Shown piece by piece: positions 7,727 through 16,153 of a stretch of DNA of 64,000 nucleotides. The position numbers were made by a program, and so were the translations under genes. The stretch spans positions 248,001 to 312,000 of the forward strand of contig NZ_CP016450.1 of assembly GCF_001713395.1 (NCBI RefSeq), written 5' to 3'. Every line of letters begins with the position of its first letter. The stretch's first letter is position 1. The notes beneath the pieces were generated by a model. That model made no database searches. It saw nothing but the letters and a program-made list of their open reading frames with translations, and was not told the origin of the DNA. Origin of the DNA: Sinorhizobium sp. RAC02. GTDB taxonomy: Bacteria; Pseudomonadota; Alphaproteobacteria; Rhizobiales; Rhizobiaceae.

Positions 7727-10700
7727 GTGGCTGAATCTCAAGACGAATTGCTGGTGGCGGCCTGCGCGCGCGTTTGCGAGCATCCGTATCCAGCCTACGT
7801 CAAGAGCAGCGAACTGCGCTATCTCGCGGTAAACGACGCCTATGCGCGGCTTTTCGATCACCGGCCCTCGGAGATGATCGGCCTGCGCAGCGACGAAGTG
7901 GGCGAGCCGCTTGGCCATGGCGACCGGGACGATCCGGAACGCCGCTGCCTGATCTTCGGCAATCCCGAGCGCGCCCGTTACGCCCATCCTTTCGGCGGCG
8001 GCAGCTTCGATATTGCGTTGAAGCGCGAGCGGATTTCCCACACGCTGTCCATTCTCATCGGTCTTTTCACCCCTTCGATCGAGGCCTTGGCAACGACGGT
8101 GCGCAGCGTCGCGAACGGCAATGGCAATCCGCCGCAGGCGATGAACTTTGCAACTGCCGACCGCGCCGCGACGAACGCAACGCATGCCGTCGACAAGATC
8201 GAAGACGCGCTCGATACGCTTGGCGCTGGCATCGCCGTCTTCGGTGCGGACAACCGGCTGAGCTATGCCAATGCCAGCATGCGGGAGTTCTACCGGGTGC
8301 TCGTCGGCGATCTTTCGGATGGTCCGGTCAGCCTTGCGGCGCTGACCGAGGCGCTGCACGACCTCGAAGTCGGGCGCAAGCCATCGGCCGAGCGCGAGCG
8401 CTGGATGGCCGCCCGGCTCGCCAGCTACGACCTGCCACTCTACGAATCCGCCGCGCGCCACCCCGCCGGCGGCTGGACACGCCTCGTCACGCAGCGCCGG
8501 CCGGATGGCGTGCTGGTCGCGCTGCGCCTCGACGTGACGGCGCTGAAGGAGAGCGAAGGGCGGCTGAAGCAGCATGCGCAGGAGATCAGCCTCTACCGCG
8601 CGCTGCTCGACGAGTTGCCGGTTGCGAGCTTCATGCGGGACGAAAACCAGCGCATGATCTTCGCCAACCGTGCCTATGTCGAGATGACGGGACGGCAGCC
8701 GGAAGAACTGCTCGGCCTCACCACGCTTGAAATGTATCCCGAGCAGGGAGAGGAATTCCACCAGCAGAACCAGCTCGTGCTCGACAGCGGGGAGTTGGTG
8801 GAATCCGAGATCGAGTATCTTCGCCCCGACGGCTCCATGCTGCCGACGATCTCGCGGCTCTACCGCGTCACGACACTCGATGAGAAGAGCTACCTGATCG
8901 GCTCGATCACCGACACAACCGTGCTGAAGAAGCGCGAGGAGCAGTTGATCGAGGCGCAGCGCCAGGCCGAAGCCGCGCGCTCCGATCTCGAAAGCGTCGT
9001 CGAGTCGCTGCCTGTCGGGATCGTCGTGGTCGATGAGGACGGTTTCATCGAACTGGTCAACGGCGCCTTCGAGGAGCTTTGGGACGGTGCGTTGCCGCCG
9101 ATGAAGGGCCAGCCTCTCGGCACGCTTCTCACCTTTCAGCAGGCGCAGGGGGGAATTTGCGGCGAGGGCGGCCCTGACGTCGAAGGCTACGAACAGTGCC
9201 TTGTCGGCATCCGGGCCGGCGACATGCCGGCGCGCGAGGTTGCCTATGCCAACGGGCGGGCGGTGATCGAGGCGGGATGTGCGATTTCCGGCGGCCGCTG
9301 CCTGCTGACCTATATCGACATTACCGAGCGGCGCGAACGCGAGCGCGAAGTGCTGCAAGCCCGCAGCGCGCTCGAGGATGTCGGCAGCCTGATGAAGGAC
9401 GCCGTCTCCTCGATGAGCCAGGGCCTGCTGATCATCGAAGACGACAGGGTCGTGCTTTCGAACGAGGCGTTGTCGAGCATGATCGCCATGCCGGCGCACC
9501 TGCTGCAATCCGGCGCCCTGATCAAGGATGTTCTTCAGAGCTGCGTCGATCGCAAGATTGCCGGCTTTGCCGACGAGACGCCGGTCGACGCTAGCGAATT
9601 CGGCAAAATCCTCTTCACGGGCAAGCCGGCGACACTGACCGTCTTCAGCGGTTACCAGCGCTGGCTGCGCCTCGACGTGACGCCGACGGGTCGCGGGCGC
9701 TCCGTCATGGTGTTCTCCGATATCACCGATCTCAAGAACCGCGAGGACGAGTTGCGCCGGCTGGTCACCCGGGCCGAGACGGCCGACAAGGCGAAATCCG
9801 AATTCCTGGCCAATATGAGCCATGAAATCCGCACGCCGATGAACGGCGTGCTCGGCATGGCCGAACTGCTGGCCAAGTCCCATCTCGACACGCGCCAGAA
9901 GACCTTCATCGACATTATGGTGAAGTCCGGCAACGCGCTGCTGACCATCATCAACGACATTCTCGATTTTTCGAAGATCGATGCCGGCCAGATGACGCTG
10001 CGCAACATCGCCTTCAACCCGGTGGAGGCGATCGAGGACGTGGCGACGCTGCTTTCGGCCAAGGCGGCGGAAAAGGATATCGAGCTTGTGGTGCGCGGGG
10101 CGGCCAACATGCCGTCGGCCGTCATGGGCGATGCCGGTCGTTTTCGCCAGATCGTCACCAATCTCGTCGGCAATGCCGTGAAATTCACCGATCGCGGCCA
10201 TGTGCTGATCGACCTGACCTCCCGGGCAACCGAGGGCGGTGTCGAGATCGTCATCCGTGTCGAGGATACCGGTGCCGGCATCCCGACGGAAAAGATGGAA
10301 TCGATCTTCGAAAAGTTCTCGCAGGTCGACAGTTCCTCGACGCGCCGGCACGAGGGCACCGGGCTCGGCCTTGCCATCACCGACGGATTGACGCGCCTTT
10401 TCGGCGGCACGCTGGAGGCGACAAGCGAGATTGGCAGAGGGTCCGTCTTCACCCTGCGCCTGCCGATGACGCTTGCGGTCGCGTCGATGCCCGCCCGCAT
10501 CGTACCCGCCCCGACGCCGGGTGCTCGCATTCTTGTCGTCGATGCGCACGACCTTTCCCGCAAAGCCTCGCATGACATGTTGCTTGACTGGGGGTTCGAT
10601 GCGACGGCGGTCGGGTCGGAGGCCGAGGCGCTTGCCGTACTCGCCGCTGCCGGGGATATGGGTGTTTCGGTGGACGCAATCCTGCTGGATTACCGGCCGG

Positions 10701-11398
10701 ATCGTTCTGCGGACTTCGTTCGCTCGCTGCGGCAAAGCCCTTCGACTGCCGGCATTGCGCTGATCGTGCTCACCTCCATGAACCTGCCGACGGACGACAA
10801 GCTGTTCTCGTCGCACGATGTGCACGCCCATCTGATGAAGCCGGTTCGCGCGGAGCTTTTGCGCGAGACCGTGTCCGAAGTGCTGCGCGTGATGCGCAGC
10901 GCCAGAACGCCCGCAGTGGTGCCCGCCACCGAGGAATCCAAGGTGCTGCCGCTCCGGCCGCTCGTGGCCACGTCCGTCGCCCCGGCGGTGGAGGGCAACG
11001 TGCTGGATGTGCTGGTCGCCGAGGACAACGAGGTCAACCAGATCCTCTTCACCCAGATGCTGACGGCCGCGGGCGTCAGCTTCCGGCTGGTGGGCAATGG
11101 GGAGGAGGCCGTCGAGCTTTACCGCAGTACCCGTCCGGGCATGATCCTCATGGACATGTCCATGCCCGTCATGAACGGGTTGCAGGCCAGCCGGGCGATC
11201 CGCGACATCGAAAGCGGCACCGGCCACCGCGTGCCGATCGTCGCCGTCACCGCCCATGTGCTCGACGGCGACCGCGAGCAATGCCTTGCCGCCGGCATGG
11301 ATGATTACCTGGCGAAGCCGATCAGCATCGAGAAACTGGAAGAAAAGCTTGACCGCTGGCTGAAGCGCAGCACGGCGCTGGCGGCCAGTCGTTCATAG
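7727..11398 (+). CDS. Hybrid sensor histidine kinase with several PAS domains and two receiver domains
   Basis: 1223 aa, no transmembrane segment, so a cytoplasmic sensor. Order: N-terminal PAS-like region (about 1-100), then up to four more PAS-like units starting near DTLGAGIAVFGADNRLSYANA, ELPVASFMRDENQRMIFANRA, SLPVGIVVVDEDGFIELVNGA and SSMSQGLLIIEDDRVVLSNEA; HisKA with H-box NMSHEIRTPMNG (His699); HATPase from about 800 (FRQIVTNLVGNAVKF, DTGAGIP, GTGLGL); receiver 1 from about 934 (acceptor Asp988 in LLDY); receiver 2 from about 1095 (acceptor Asp1143 in LMDMSMPVMNG). Receiver 1 begins VVDAHD, lacking the usual adjacent acidic pair, so it may be weakly phosphorylated or a pseudo-receiver. 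GTG start at 7727 follows a GGGGAG box by eight bases. No Hpt or response regulator gene is adjacent. Confidence 0.9.
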   Translation: MAESQDELLVAACARVCEHPYPAYVKSSELRYLAVNDAYARLFDHRPSEMIGLRSDEVGEPLGHGDRDDPERRCLIFGNPERARYAHPFGGGSFDIALKRERISHTLSILIGLFTPSIEALATTVRSVANGNGNPPQAMNFATADRAATNATHAVDKIEDALDTLGAGIAVFGADNRLSYANASMREFYRVLVGDLSDGPVSLAALTEALHDLEVGRKPSAERERWMAARLASYDLPLYESAARHPAGGWTRLVTQRRPDGVLVALRLDVTALKESEGRLKQHAQEISLYRALLDELPVASFMRDENQRMIFANRAYVEMTGRQPEELLGLTTLEMYPEQGEEFHQQNQLVLDSGELVESEIEYLRPDGSMLPTISRLYRVTTLDEKSYLIGSITDTTVLKKREEQLIEAQRQAEAARSDLESVVESLPVGIVVVDEDGFIELVNGAFEELWDGALPPMKGQPLGTLLTFQQAQGGICGEGGPDVEGYEQCLVGIRAGDMPAREVAYANGRAVIEAGCAISGGRCLLTYIDITERREREREVLQARSALEDVGSLMKDAVSSMSQGLLIIEDDRVVLSNEALSSMIAMPAHLLQSGALIKDVLQSCVDRKIAGFADETPVDASEFGKILFTGKPATLTVFSGYQRWLRLDVTPTGRGRSVMVFSDITDLKNREDELRRLVTRAETADKAKSEFLANMSHEIRTPMNGVLGMAELLAKSHLDTRQKTFIDIMVKSGNALLTIINDILDFSKIDAGQMTLRNIAFNPVEAIEDVATLLSAKAAEKDIELVVRGAANMPSAVMGDAGRFRQIVTNLVGNAVKFTDRGHVLIDLTSRATEGGVEIVIRVEDTGAGIPTEKMESIFEKFSQVDSSSTRRHEGTGLGLAITDGLTRLFGGTLEATSEIGRGSVFTLRLPMTLAVASMPARIVPAPTPGARILVVDAHDLSRKASHDMLLDWGFDATAVGSEAEALAVLAAAGDMGVSVDAILLDYRPDRSADFVRSLRQSPSTAGIALIVLTSMNLPTDDKLFSSHDVHAHLMKPVRAELLRETVSEVLRVMRSARTPAVVPATEESKVLPLRPLVATSVAPAVEGNVLDVLVAEDNEVNQILFTQMLTAAGVSFRLVGNGEEAVELYRSTRPGMILMDMSMPVMNGLQASRAIRDIESGTGHRVPIVAVTAHVLDGDREQCLAAGMDDYLAKPISIEKLEEKLDRWLKRSTALAASRS

Positions 11399-11407
11399 AA
11401 CTGAGTC

Positions 11408-12127
11408 TTACGCCGGCTTTTGCCCGCAGAGCATTTCACGCTTTCCGGCAAATCCCGGTCGGCGTTCGACGATGAAGCCGGCGCTTCCAAGATTGCGTCG
11501 CACGAAGCCGGCCGCTGCATAGGTGCCGAAGCGCCCGCCGGGCGTGGTCAGGCGAAAGACTTCGGTCATCAGTTCCGCTGACCACATGTCCGGATTGCGC
11601 GACGGCGCAAAGCCGTCGAGATACCAGGCATCGAAGGGTGTCGTTCCCCGGCCGAGGCTTTCGAGCGCCGGTCCGCAGACGACAGTGAGGTGGACACGCG
11701 GCTCAAGATCGATCTCGATGCGGCCTGCCGGTGCATCCGGCCAGCTCGCGGTCAGCATCGCGCGTTCCTGCTCGATCTCCGGCCAATGCGCCAGCGCTCG
11801 TCCGATATCGGCGCGCGCCATCGGAAATCGCTCGAAGGAGGTGAAGTGCAGGCTTGCGCCTTCCGGCGCGGTTTCTCGCCATTGCCGCCAGGTCTCGCAG
11901 AGATTGAGGCCAGTGCCGAAGCCGAGTTCGGCGATGCGGAACGGTGCTGCGCGCTGCCAGCGCGCGGGCAGGTCGTTGCCGGCAAGAAAGACATGGCCGC
12001 ATTCCAGCCGGCCATCGCTGCGGCAATAAAAATGATCGTCAAAGGCGCGGGAATAGGGCATATCGCCCTCGTGCCAGTCGAGGACTGCTTCGCTCGGCGG
12101 CGCTTTTTCAGGAACGTGTTCAGCCAT
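11408..12127 (-). CDS. mnmD: tRNA 5-methylaminomethyl-2-thiouridine methyltransferase (MnmD / MnmC N-terminal domain type)
   Basis: 239 aa. The segment PYSRAFDDHFYCRSDG, the SAM-binding motif ELGFGTGLNLCETW (about residues 68-80) and the downstream FDAWYLDGFAPSRNPDMWS block, followed by GGRFGTYAAAGFVRRNL, are those of the methyltransferase half of bifunctional MnmC. That enzyme makes the last step of mnm5(s2)U in the tRNA wobble position. In E. coli it is fused to a FAD domain; here the FAD domain is the next, divergent gene. The ATG at 12127 overlaps the start of that gene by two bases. No SD is visible before it. Confidence 0.88.
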   Translation of the reverse strand: MAEHVPEKAPPSEAVLDWHEGDMPYSRAFDDHFYCRSDGRLECGHVFLAGNDLPARWQRAAPFRIAELGFGTGLNLCETWRQWRETAPEGASLHFTSFERFPMARADIGRALAHWPEIEQERAMLTASWPDAPAGRIEIDLEPRVHLTVVCGPALESLGRGTTPFDAWYLDGFAPSRNPDMWSAELMTEVFRLTTPGGRFGTYAAAGFVRRNLGSAGFIVERRPGFAGKREMLCGQKPA

Positions 12128-13304
12128 GGCATATGCCGATAGTCGCGCGAAGGCCGCCGGTCAACCGATCGTGGACCTCCTCGTCGGCGGCGGCGGGGTC
12201 ATGGGCCTGTGGACCGCACTTTTTGCCGCCCGCGACGGGTTTTCGGTGCGCCTTGTCGAAAAACGGACAATCGGCGCGGGCGCCAGCGGCGGCGTGCTCG
12301 GCGCGCTGATGCCGCACTTGCCGGACCGCTGGAATGCCAAGAAGGCGTTTCAGTTCGCCGCCCTCGTTTCGCTTGAGGGGGAAATCGCGACGCTGGAGGC
12401 TGAAACCGGCCTCTCCGTCGGCTACCGTCGCTCCGGTCGTCTCATCCCGCTGGCAAAGCCGCATAACCGGGACCTTGCGCTCGGCCAGGCGCAGGATGCG
12501 CTCACTGTCTGGAAGACGCCGGACCGTTCCTTTGCTTTCGACGTGCTGGAGGCAGCACCGTTGGCCGGTTGGCCGGGAGACGAGGCGATGGCGCACGGGC
12601 TGGTGCATGATCGTCTTGCAGCCCGCCTTGCGCCGCGCCGTTTGCTGGACGCCCTGCGAGCGGCACTCGACCGTCACCCGAAAGTCGAGGTCACGGAAGG
12701 TGTCGGGCTCGAGGCGATCGACCCGGCTGCCGGCCTCGCCCGTCTGGACGATGGAAGCGATGTGGCGTTTGAAAACTGTGTGCTCTCGGCGGGTGTCGAG
12801 ACCTTCCCTCTGCTGGCTCCCCTCAATCCGCCGATCGCCCGGCCGGCTGGCACTGGGGTCAAGGGGCAGGCGGCCTTGCTCAAGGCCACCATTGACCCCG
12901 CGTTTCCGGTGATCTTTGCCGGTGGCCTCTACATCGTGCCGCACGAAGACGGCCTGGTGGCCATCGGCAGCACCAGCGAAAACAGCTTTGCGGAACCGAC
13001 GTCCACCGATGGTCTCCTCGACGCCTTGATCGACAAGGCGCGGGCAATGGCACCGCTGCTTGCCGAGGCACCTGTGGTGGAGCGCTGGGCCGGGGTGAGG
13101 CCCAGGGCGGTCGGTCGCGAACCGATGGTCGGCCGGCATCCGGATCACGCAAACATCAGTCTGATGACAGGTGGCTTCAAGGTCAGTTTCGGCATCGCGC
13201 ACAAGTTGGCACGCGAAGTTCTGAACGAAATCAAGGGCGGCACGCTTGGCGTACCACCCTCGTTCACCGTCGAGGCCCACCTTGCGGAAGCCGGACGGCT
13301 TTAG
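12126..13304 (+). CDS. FAD-dependent oxidoreductase, DAO family (candidate MnmC C-terminal domain partner)
   Basis: 392 aa. Dinucleotide-binding motif LLVGGGGVMGLWTALFAARDGFSVRLVEK begins at about residue 18, with GAGASGGVLGALMPHLPDRWN immediately after; the C-terminal ERWAGVRPRAVGREPMVGR...GFKVSFGIAHKLA segment is the DAO fold FAD end. The AGASGG...LPH pattern and its position beside mnmD make it a good candidate for the oxidase activity that removes the carboxymethyl group from cmnm5U34. A generic amino-acid oxidase remains possible. The ATG at 12126 overlaps the divergent mnmD start; a GTG at 12169 just before the dinucleotide fold is an alternative start. It ends just before the PRC-barrel gene on the other strand. 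Confidence 0.8.
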   Translation: MAYADSRAKAAGQPIVDLLVGGGGVMGLWTALFAARDGFSVRLVEKRTIGAGASGGVLGALMPHLPDRWNAKKAFQFAALVSLEGEIATLEAETGLSVGYRRSGRLIPLAKPHNRDLALGQAQDALTVWKTPDRSFAFDVLEAAPLAGWPGDEAMAHGLVHDRLAARLAPRRLLDALRAALDRHPKVEVTEGVGLEAIDPAAGLARLDDGSDVAFENCVLSAGVETFPLLAPLNPPIARPAGTGVKGQAALLKATIDPAFPVIFAGGLYIVPHEDGLVAIGSTSENSFAEPTSTDGLLDALIDKARAMAPLLAEAPVVERWAGVRPRAVGREPMVGRHPDHANISLMTGGFKVSFGIAHKLAREVLNEIKGGTLGVPPSFTVEAHLAEAGRL

Positions 13305-13311
13305 GCATCGC

Positions 13312-13686
13312 TTACATCCAGTAGGGCGGCACGCCGTAATAGTCGTGGATCACCTTGCCGTTGCGACGGTTCCAGTCGTACTCCGCGTCGCTTTCATAGT
13401 GCGGCGCATTTTCGACCTGTTCCTTCGTCAGATCGACGCGGTAGCCGGCGAGGCCTTCGTCATAGTTCAGCTTGCCCCACGGCAACGGATAGTGGTCCTG
13501 GCCGATGCCGAGAAAGCCGCCGAAACTCAATACGGCGTAGGAGACCTGGCCGCTGCGCTTGTCGAGGATCAGTCGCTCCACCGCGCCGATATGCTTGCCG
13601 TCGGCGCCGTAAACGCTGGTGCCTTCGACCTTGTCACTGGCAATGAGGTCCTGGGTTTCGCGAATGTTTGCATCTTGCATGGCCAT
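13312..13686 (-). CDS. PRC-barrel domain protein
   Basis: 124 aa, soluble. The segment IASDKVEGTSVYGADGKHIGAVERLILDKRSGQVSYAVLSFG is a textbook PRC-barrel, followed by a C-terminal DYNWRRNGKVIHDYYGVPPYW-like tail with many aromatic residues (YESDAEYDW). Rhizobial genomes encode several such small stress-associated PRC-barrel proteins of unknown partner. An AAGGAG box lies eight bases before the ATG. It is convergent with the FAD gene and divergent from puuE, so it is an independent unit. Confidence 0.85.
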   Translation of the reverse strand: MAMQDANIRETQDLIASDKVEGTSVYGADGKHIGAVERLILDKRSGQVSYAVLSFGGFLGIGQDHYPLPWGKLNYDEGLAGYRVDLTKEQVENAPHYESDAEYDWNRRNGKVIHDYYGVPPYWM

Positions 13687-13811
13687 AGGTGTTTCTCCTT
13701 GGTTGTCATGGACAGGAAACGGGCCAAGGCGCTAATGGTTCCTTTTCAAGAGCTTTTGCACGCGGCTCGAACCCGTGTGTGCGACGGCTTCTGCCATTTC
13801 CGAGGTGACCA

Positions 13812-14741
13812 ATGACCGACAAGACTTATCCGCGCGACCTGATCGGCTACGGCCGCACCCCGCCGCAGGTGCGCTGGCCGGGCGATGCGAACATCGCCGT
13901 GCAGTTCGTGGTGAACTACGAAGAGGGCGCTGAAAGCTGCATCCTCGATGGTGACGCGTCGTCGGAAAACCTGCTCTCGGAAATCGTCGGCGCGGCGGCT
14001 TGGCCGGGCCAGCGCAACCTCAATATGGAATCGATCTACGAATACGGTTCGCGCGCCGGCTTCTGGCGCCTGCACCGGCTGTTCACCAGCCGCAACGTCA
14101 CCACGACGGTCTATGGCGTGACGCTTGCCATGGCGCGCAACCCGGAAGCTGTTGCCGCCATGAAGGAAGCCGGCTGGGAAATCGCCAGCCACGGCTATCG
14201 CTGGTTGGAATACAAGGATTTTTCGGAAGAGCAGGAGCGCGAGCATATCCGCGAGGCTGTGCGCCTGCACAAGGAACTGACGGGCTCGCACCCGCTCGGC
14301 ATGTACCAGGGCAAACCCTCGGCCAACACGCTGCGCCTCGTGATGGAAGAGGGCGGTTTCGTCTATTCCTCCGATTCCTATGCCGACGATCTGCCCTACT
14401 GGGTGCCGGGTCTCGATGGCGAACCCTTCCTCATCATCCCCTATACGCTCGAAACCAACGACATGCGCTTCGCGACGCCGCAGGGTTTCAACACGGGCGA
14501 CCAGTTCTTCACCTACCTGAAGGACGCGTTCGACGTGCTCTACCAGGAGGGCAAGGAAGGCAGCCCGAAGATGCTGAACATCGGCCTGCACTGCCGCCTC
14601 GTCGGCCGCCCCGGTCGTGTCGCGGCACTCGCCCGCTTCGTCGACTACGTGCTTGGCCACGAGAAGGTCTGGATCCCGCGCCGCATCGACATCGCCCGCC
14701 ACTGGATCGAGAACCACCATCCGTCGAAGGCCAAGGCATGA
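13812..14741 (+). CDS. puuE: Allantoinase PuuE (polysaccharide-deacetylase fold)
   Basis: 309 aa. The N-terminal DLIGYGRTPPQVRWPG..IAVQFVVNYEEGAE, the EYGSRAGFWRLHRLF segment, WEIASHGYRWLEY and the C-terminal LHCRLVGRPGRVAALARF are characteristic of the metal-independent allantoinase PuuE, which opens the hydantoin ring of allantoin to allantoate. It belongs to the carbohydrate esterase 4 superfamily but is not a carbohydrate enzyme. A GAGG box precedes the ATG. It is the first gene of puuE-uraD-allA-uraH, with its stop overlapping the uraD start (ATGA). Confidence 0.93.
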   Translation: MTDKTYPRDLIGYGRTPPQVRWPGDANIAVQFVVNYEEGAESCILDGDASSENLLSEIVGAAAWPGQRNLNMESIYEYGSRAGFWRLHRLFTSRNVTTTVYGVTLAMARNPEAVAAMKEAGWEIASHGYRWLEYKDFSEEQEREHIREAVRLHKELTGSHPLGMYQGKPSANTLRLVMEEGGFVYSSDSYADDLPYWVPGLDGEPFLIIPYTLETNDMRFATPQGFNTGDQFFTYLKDAFDVLYQEGKEGSPKMLNIGLHCRLVGRPGRVAALARFVDYVLGHEKVWIPRRIDIARHWIENHHPSKAKA

Positions 14742-15235
14742 TCGACCGCATCGATTTCCTCGACCGCTTCGGCGGCGTCTTCGAGCACTCGCCCTTCATT
14801 GCCGAACGGGCGCTCGATGCCGGTGCTGTTTCGGAACCGCTGACGGCGGGTGGCGTGCATGCCGCGCTCACCGATGCCTTCCGCAAGGCGAGCCACGCGG
14901 AACAGCTTGGTGTGCTCACCGCCCATCCCGACCTTGCCGGCAAGCTGGCCATTGCCGGCGGGCTCACCGAGGATAGCCGCAAGGAGCAGGCGGGTGCCGG
15001 CCTCGACCGGCTGAACCCGGCCGAACACGCCCGCTTCACCGAACTCAACACCGCCTATACGGAAAAATTCGGCTTCCCCTTCATCATCGCGGTCAAAGGC
15101 CTTGACAAGGACGACATCCTCGCGGCTTTCGAAAAGCGCGTAGGCAATACGGCCGATGAAGAATTCGAAACTGCGAAAGGCCAGGTGGAGCGTATCGCGC
15201 TCCTCCGGTTGAATGCTCTGCTCCCCGGAGATTAA
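14738..15235 (+). CDS. uraD: OHCU decarboxylase (2-oxo-4-hydroxy-4-carboxy-5-ureidoimidazoline decarboxylase)
   Basis: 165 aa. The motif LTAHPDLAGK near residue 65 with the conserved His, followed by SRKEQAGAGLDRL and FGFPFIIAVKG, defines this family. It converts OHCU, the product of hydroxyisourate hydrolase, to S-allantoin. The ATG at 14738 overlaps the puuE stop by four bases, implying translational coupling. The longer open frame that reaches back to 14000 runs in a wrong frame through puuE and is not part of the gene. Confidence 0.93.
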   Translation: MIDRIDFLDRFGGVFEHSPFIAERALDAGAVSEPLTAGGVHAALTDAFRKASHAEQLGVLTAHPDLAGKLAIAGGLTEDSRKEQAGAGLDRLNPAEHARFTELNTAYTEKFGFPFIIAVKGLDKDDILAAFEKRVGNTADEEFETAKGQVERIALLRLNALLPGD

Positions 15236-15286
15236 CAATGCCCGACTACCAAAGACCGCCCTTCCTCTCCCCGGGAGGGCTGTCCG

Positions 15287-15781
15287 ATGGCTGAGACACT
15301 CACGATCCAACCTTTGACCCAGGCGGCTTTTGCGCCCTTTGGTACGGTGATCGAGGCCGATCCCGCGTCGATGCGCTATATCAACGGCGGCACGACGGAG
15401 CGTTACCACGCGCTCGCCGAAGCCGAAGCCGTCGGCGAGGATGCGCGGGTTATCATCAACCTCTTCCGCGCGGCGCCGCGCACCTTCCCCTATGCGGTCG
15501 ACATGATGGAGCGCCACCCCTTCGGCAGCCAGAGTTTTTCACCGATCGACGACCGGCCCTGGCTGGTCGTGGTGGCGGAGGACGAGGGTGGCAAGCCGGG
15601 CCGGCCGCAGGTCTTTCGTGCCGGCGGGCGGCAGGGGGTCAACTACCGCCGCAATGTCTGGCACCATCCGCTGATCGCGATCGGTGCCGTCAGCGACTTC
15701 CTCGTCGTCGATCGCCTCGGTGGCGGCGTCAACCTGGAGGAGCTCGCCTTCGACACCCCGTTCATCATCGAACAGCCCTGA
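15287..15781 (+). CDS. allA: Ureidoglycolate lyase
   Basis: 164 aa. The sequence [19 protein letters not shown], then [18 protein letters not shown], the RPWLVVVA strand and [16 protein letters not shown] match the AllA cupin family, which splits ureidoglycolate into glyoxylate and urea. This gives the last step of allantoate use after an allantoicase, which is not in this window. It starts 51 bases after uraD with a GGGAGGG box before the ATG, and the stop is nine bases from uraH, so all four genes probably form one transcript. Confidence 0.92.
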   Translation: MAETLTIQPLTQAAFAPFGTVIEADPASMRYINGGTTERYHALAEAEAVGEDARVIINLFRAAPRTFPYAVDMMERHPFGSQSFSPIDDRPWLVVVAEDEGGKPGRPQVFRAGGRQGVNYRRNVWHHPLIAIGAVSDFLVVDRLGGGVNLEELAFDTPFIIEQP

Positions 15782-15790
15782 GAGGGACCC

Positions 15791-16153
15791 ATGAACAAGC
15801 CCGGCCGCCTCACGACCCACGTTCTCGACACTGCACTCGGCAAGCCCGCCGTGGGCCTGAAGATCGACCTCTACTGGATCGAGAACGAGGAGCGCCAGCA
15901 CATCACGACCGTCACGACCAACAGTGACGGCCGGGTGGACGGCGCGCTGGTCGAGGGCGTCGGCTTCATGCCCGGCATCTACGAACTGGTCTTCCACGCC
16001 GGCGACTACCTGCTGGCAACCGGCGCCGCCGTCACCGAACCCGCTTTCCTCGACCGCATTCCACTGCGCTTCGGTGTCGCCGATCCGTCGAGCCACTACC
16101 ACGTGCCGCTGCTGCTTTCGGCCTACAGCTACTCGACCTATCGCGGGAGCTAA
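15791..16153 (+). CDS. uraH: 5-hydroxyisourate hydrolase (transthyretin-related)
   Basis: 120 aa. N-terminal [14 protein letters not shown] and C-terminal YRGS are the signature ends of hydroxyisourate hydrolase. The conserved His of the THVLD motif and the C-terminal YRGS tetrapeptide line the active site that distinguishes the enzyme from transthyretin. It hydrolyses 5-hydroxyisourate made by PuuD to OHCU for UraD. An AGAGGG box precedes the ATG. The stop codon overlaps the guaD stop on the other strand. Confidence 0.95.
   Translation: MNKPGRLTTHVLDTALGKPAVGLKIDLYWIENEERQHITTVTTNSDGRVDGALVEGVGFMPGIYELVFHAGDYLLATGAAVTEPAFLDRIPLRFGVADPSSHYHVPLLLSAYSYSTYRGS

Noticed and set aside
7658..11281. 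A 1207-codon open frame antisense to the hybrid kinase
   Set aside because: It is a mirror frame created by high third-position GC; its translation is low-complexity His/Arg/Gly-rich with no domain pattern, and the opposite strand has clear PAS, HisKA and receiver motifs.
14000..15235. A 411-codon frame covering part of puuE and all of uraD
   Set aside because: Residues before 14738 are an out-of-frame reading of puuE; UraD starts at the ATGA overlap.
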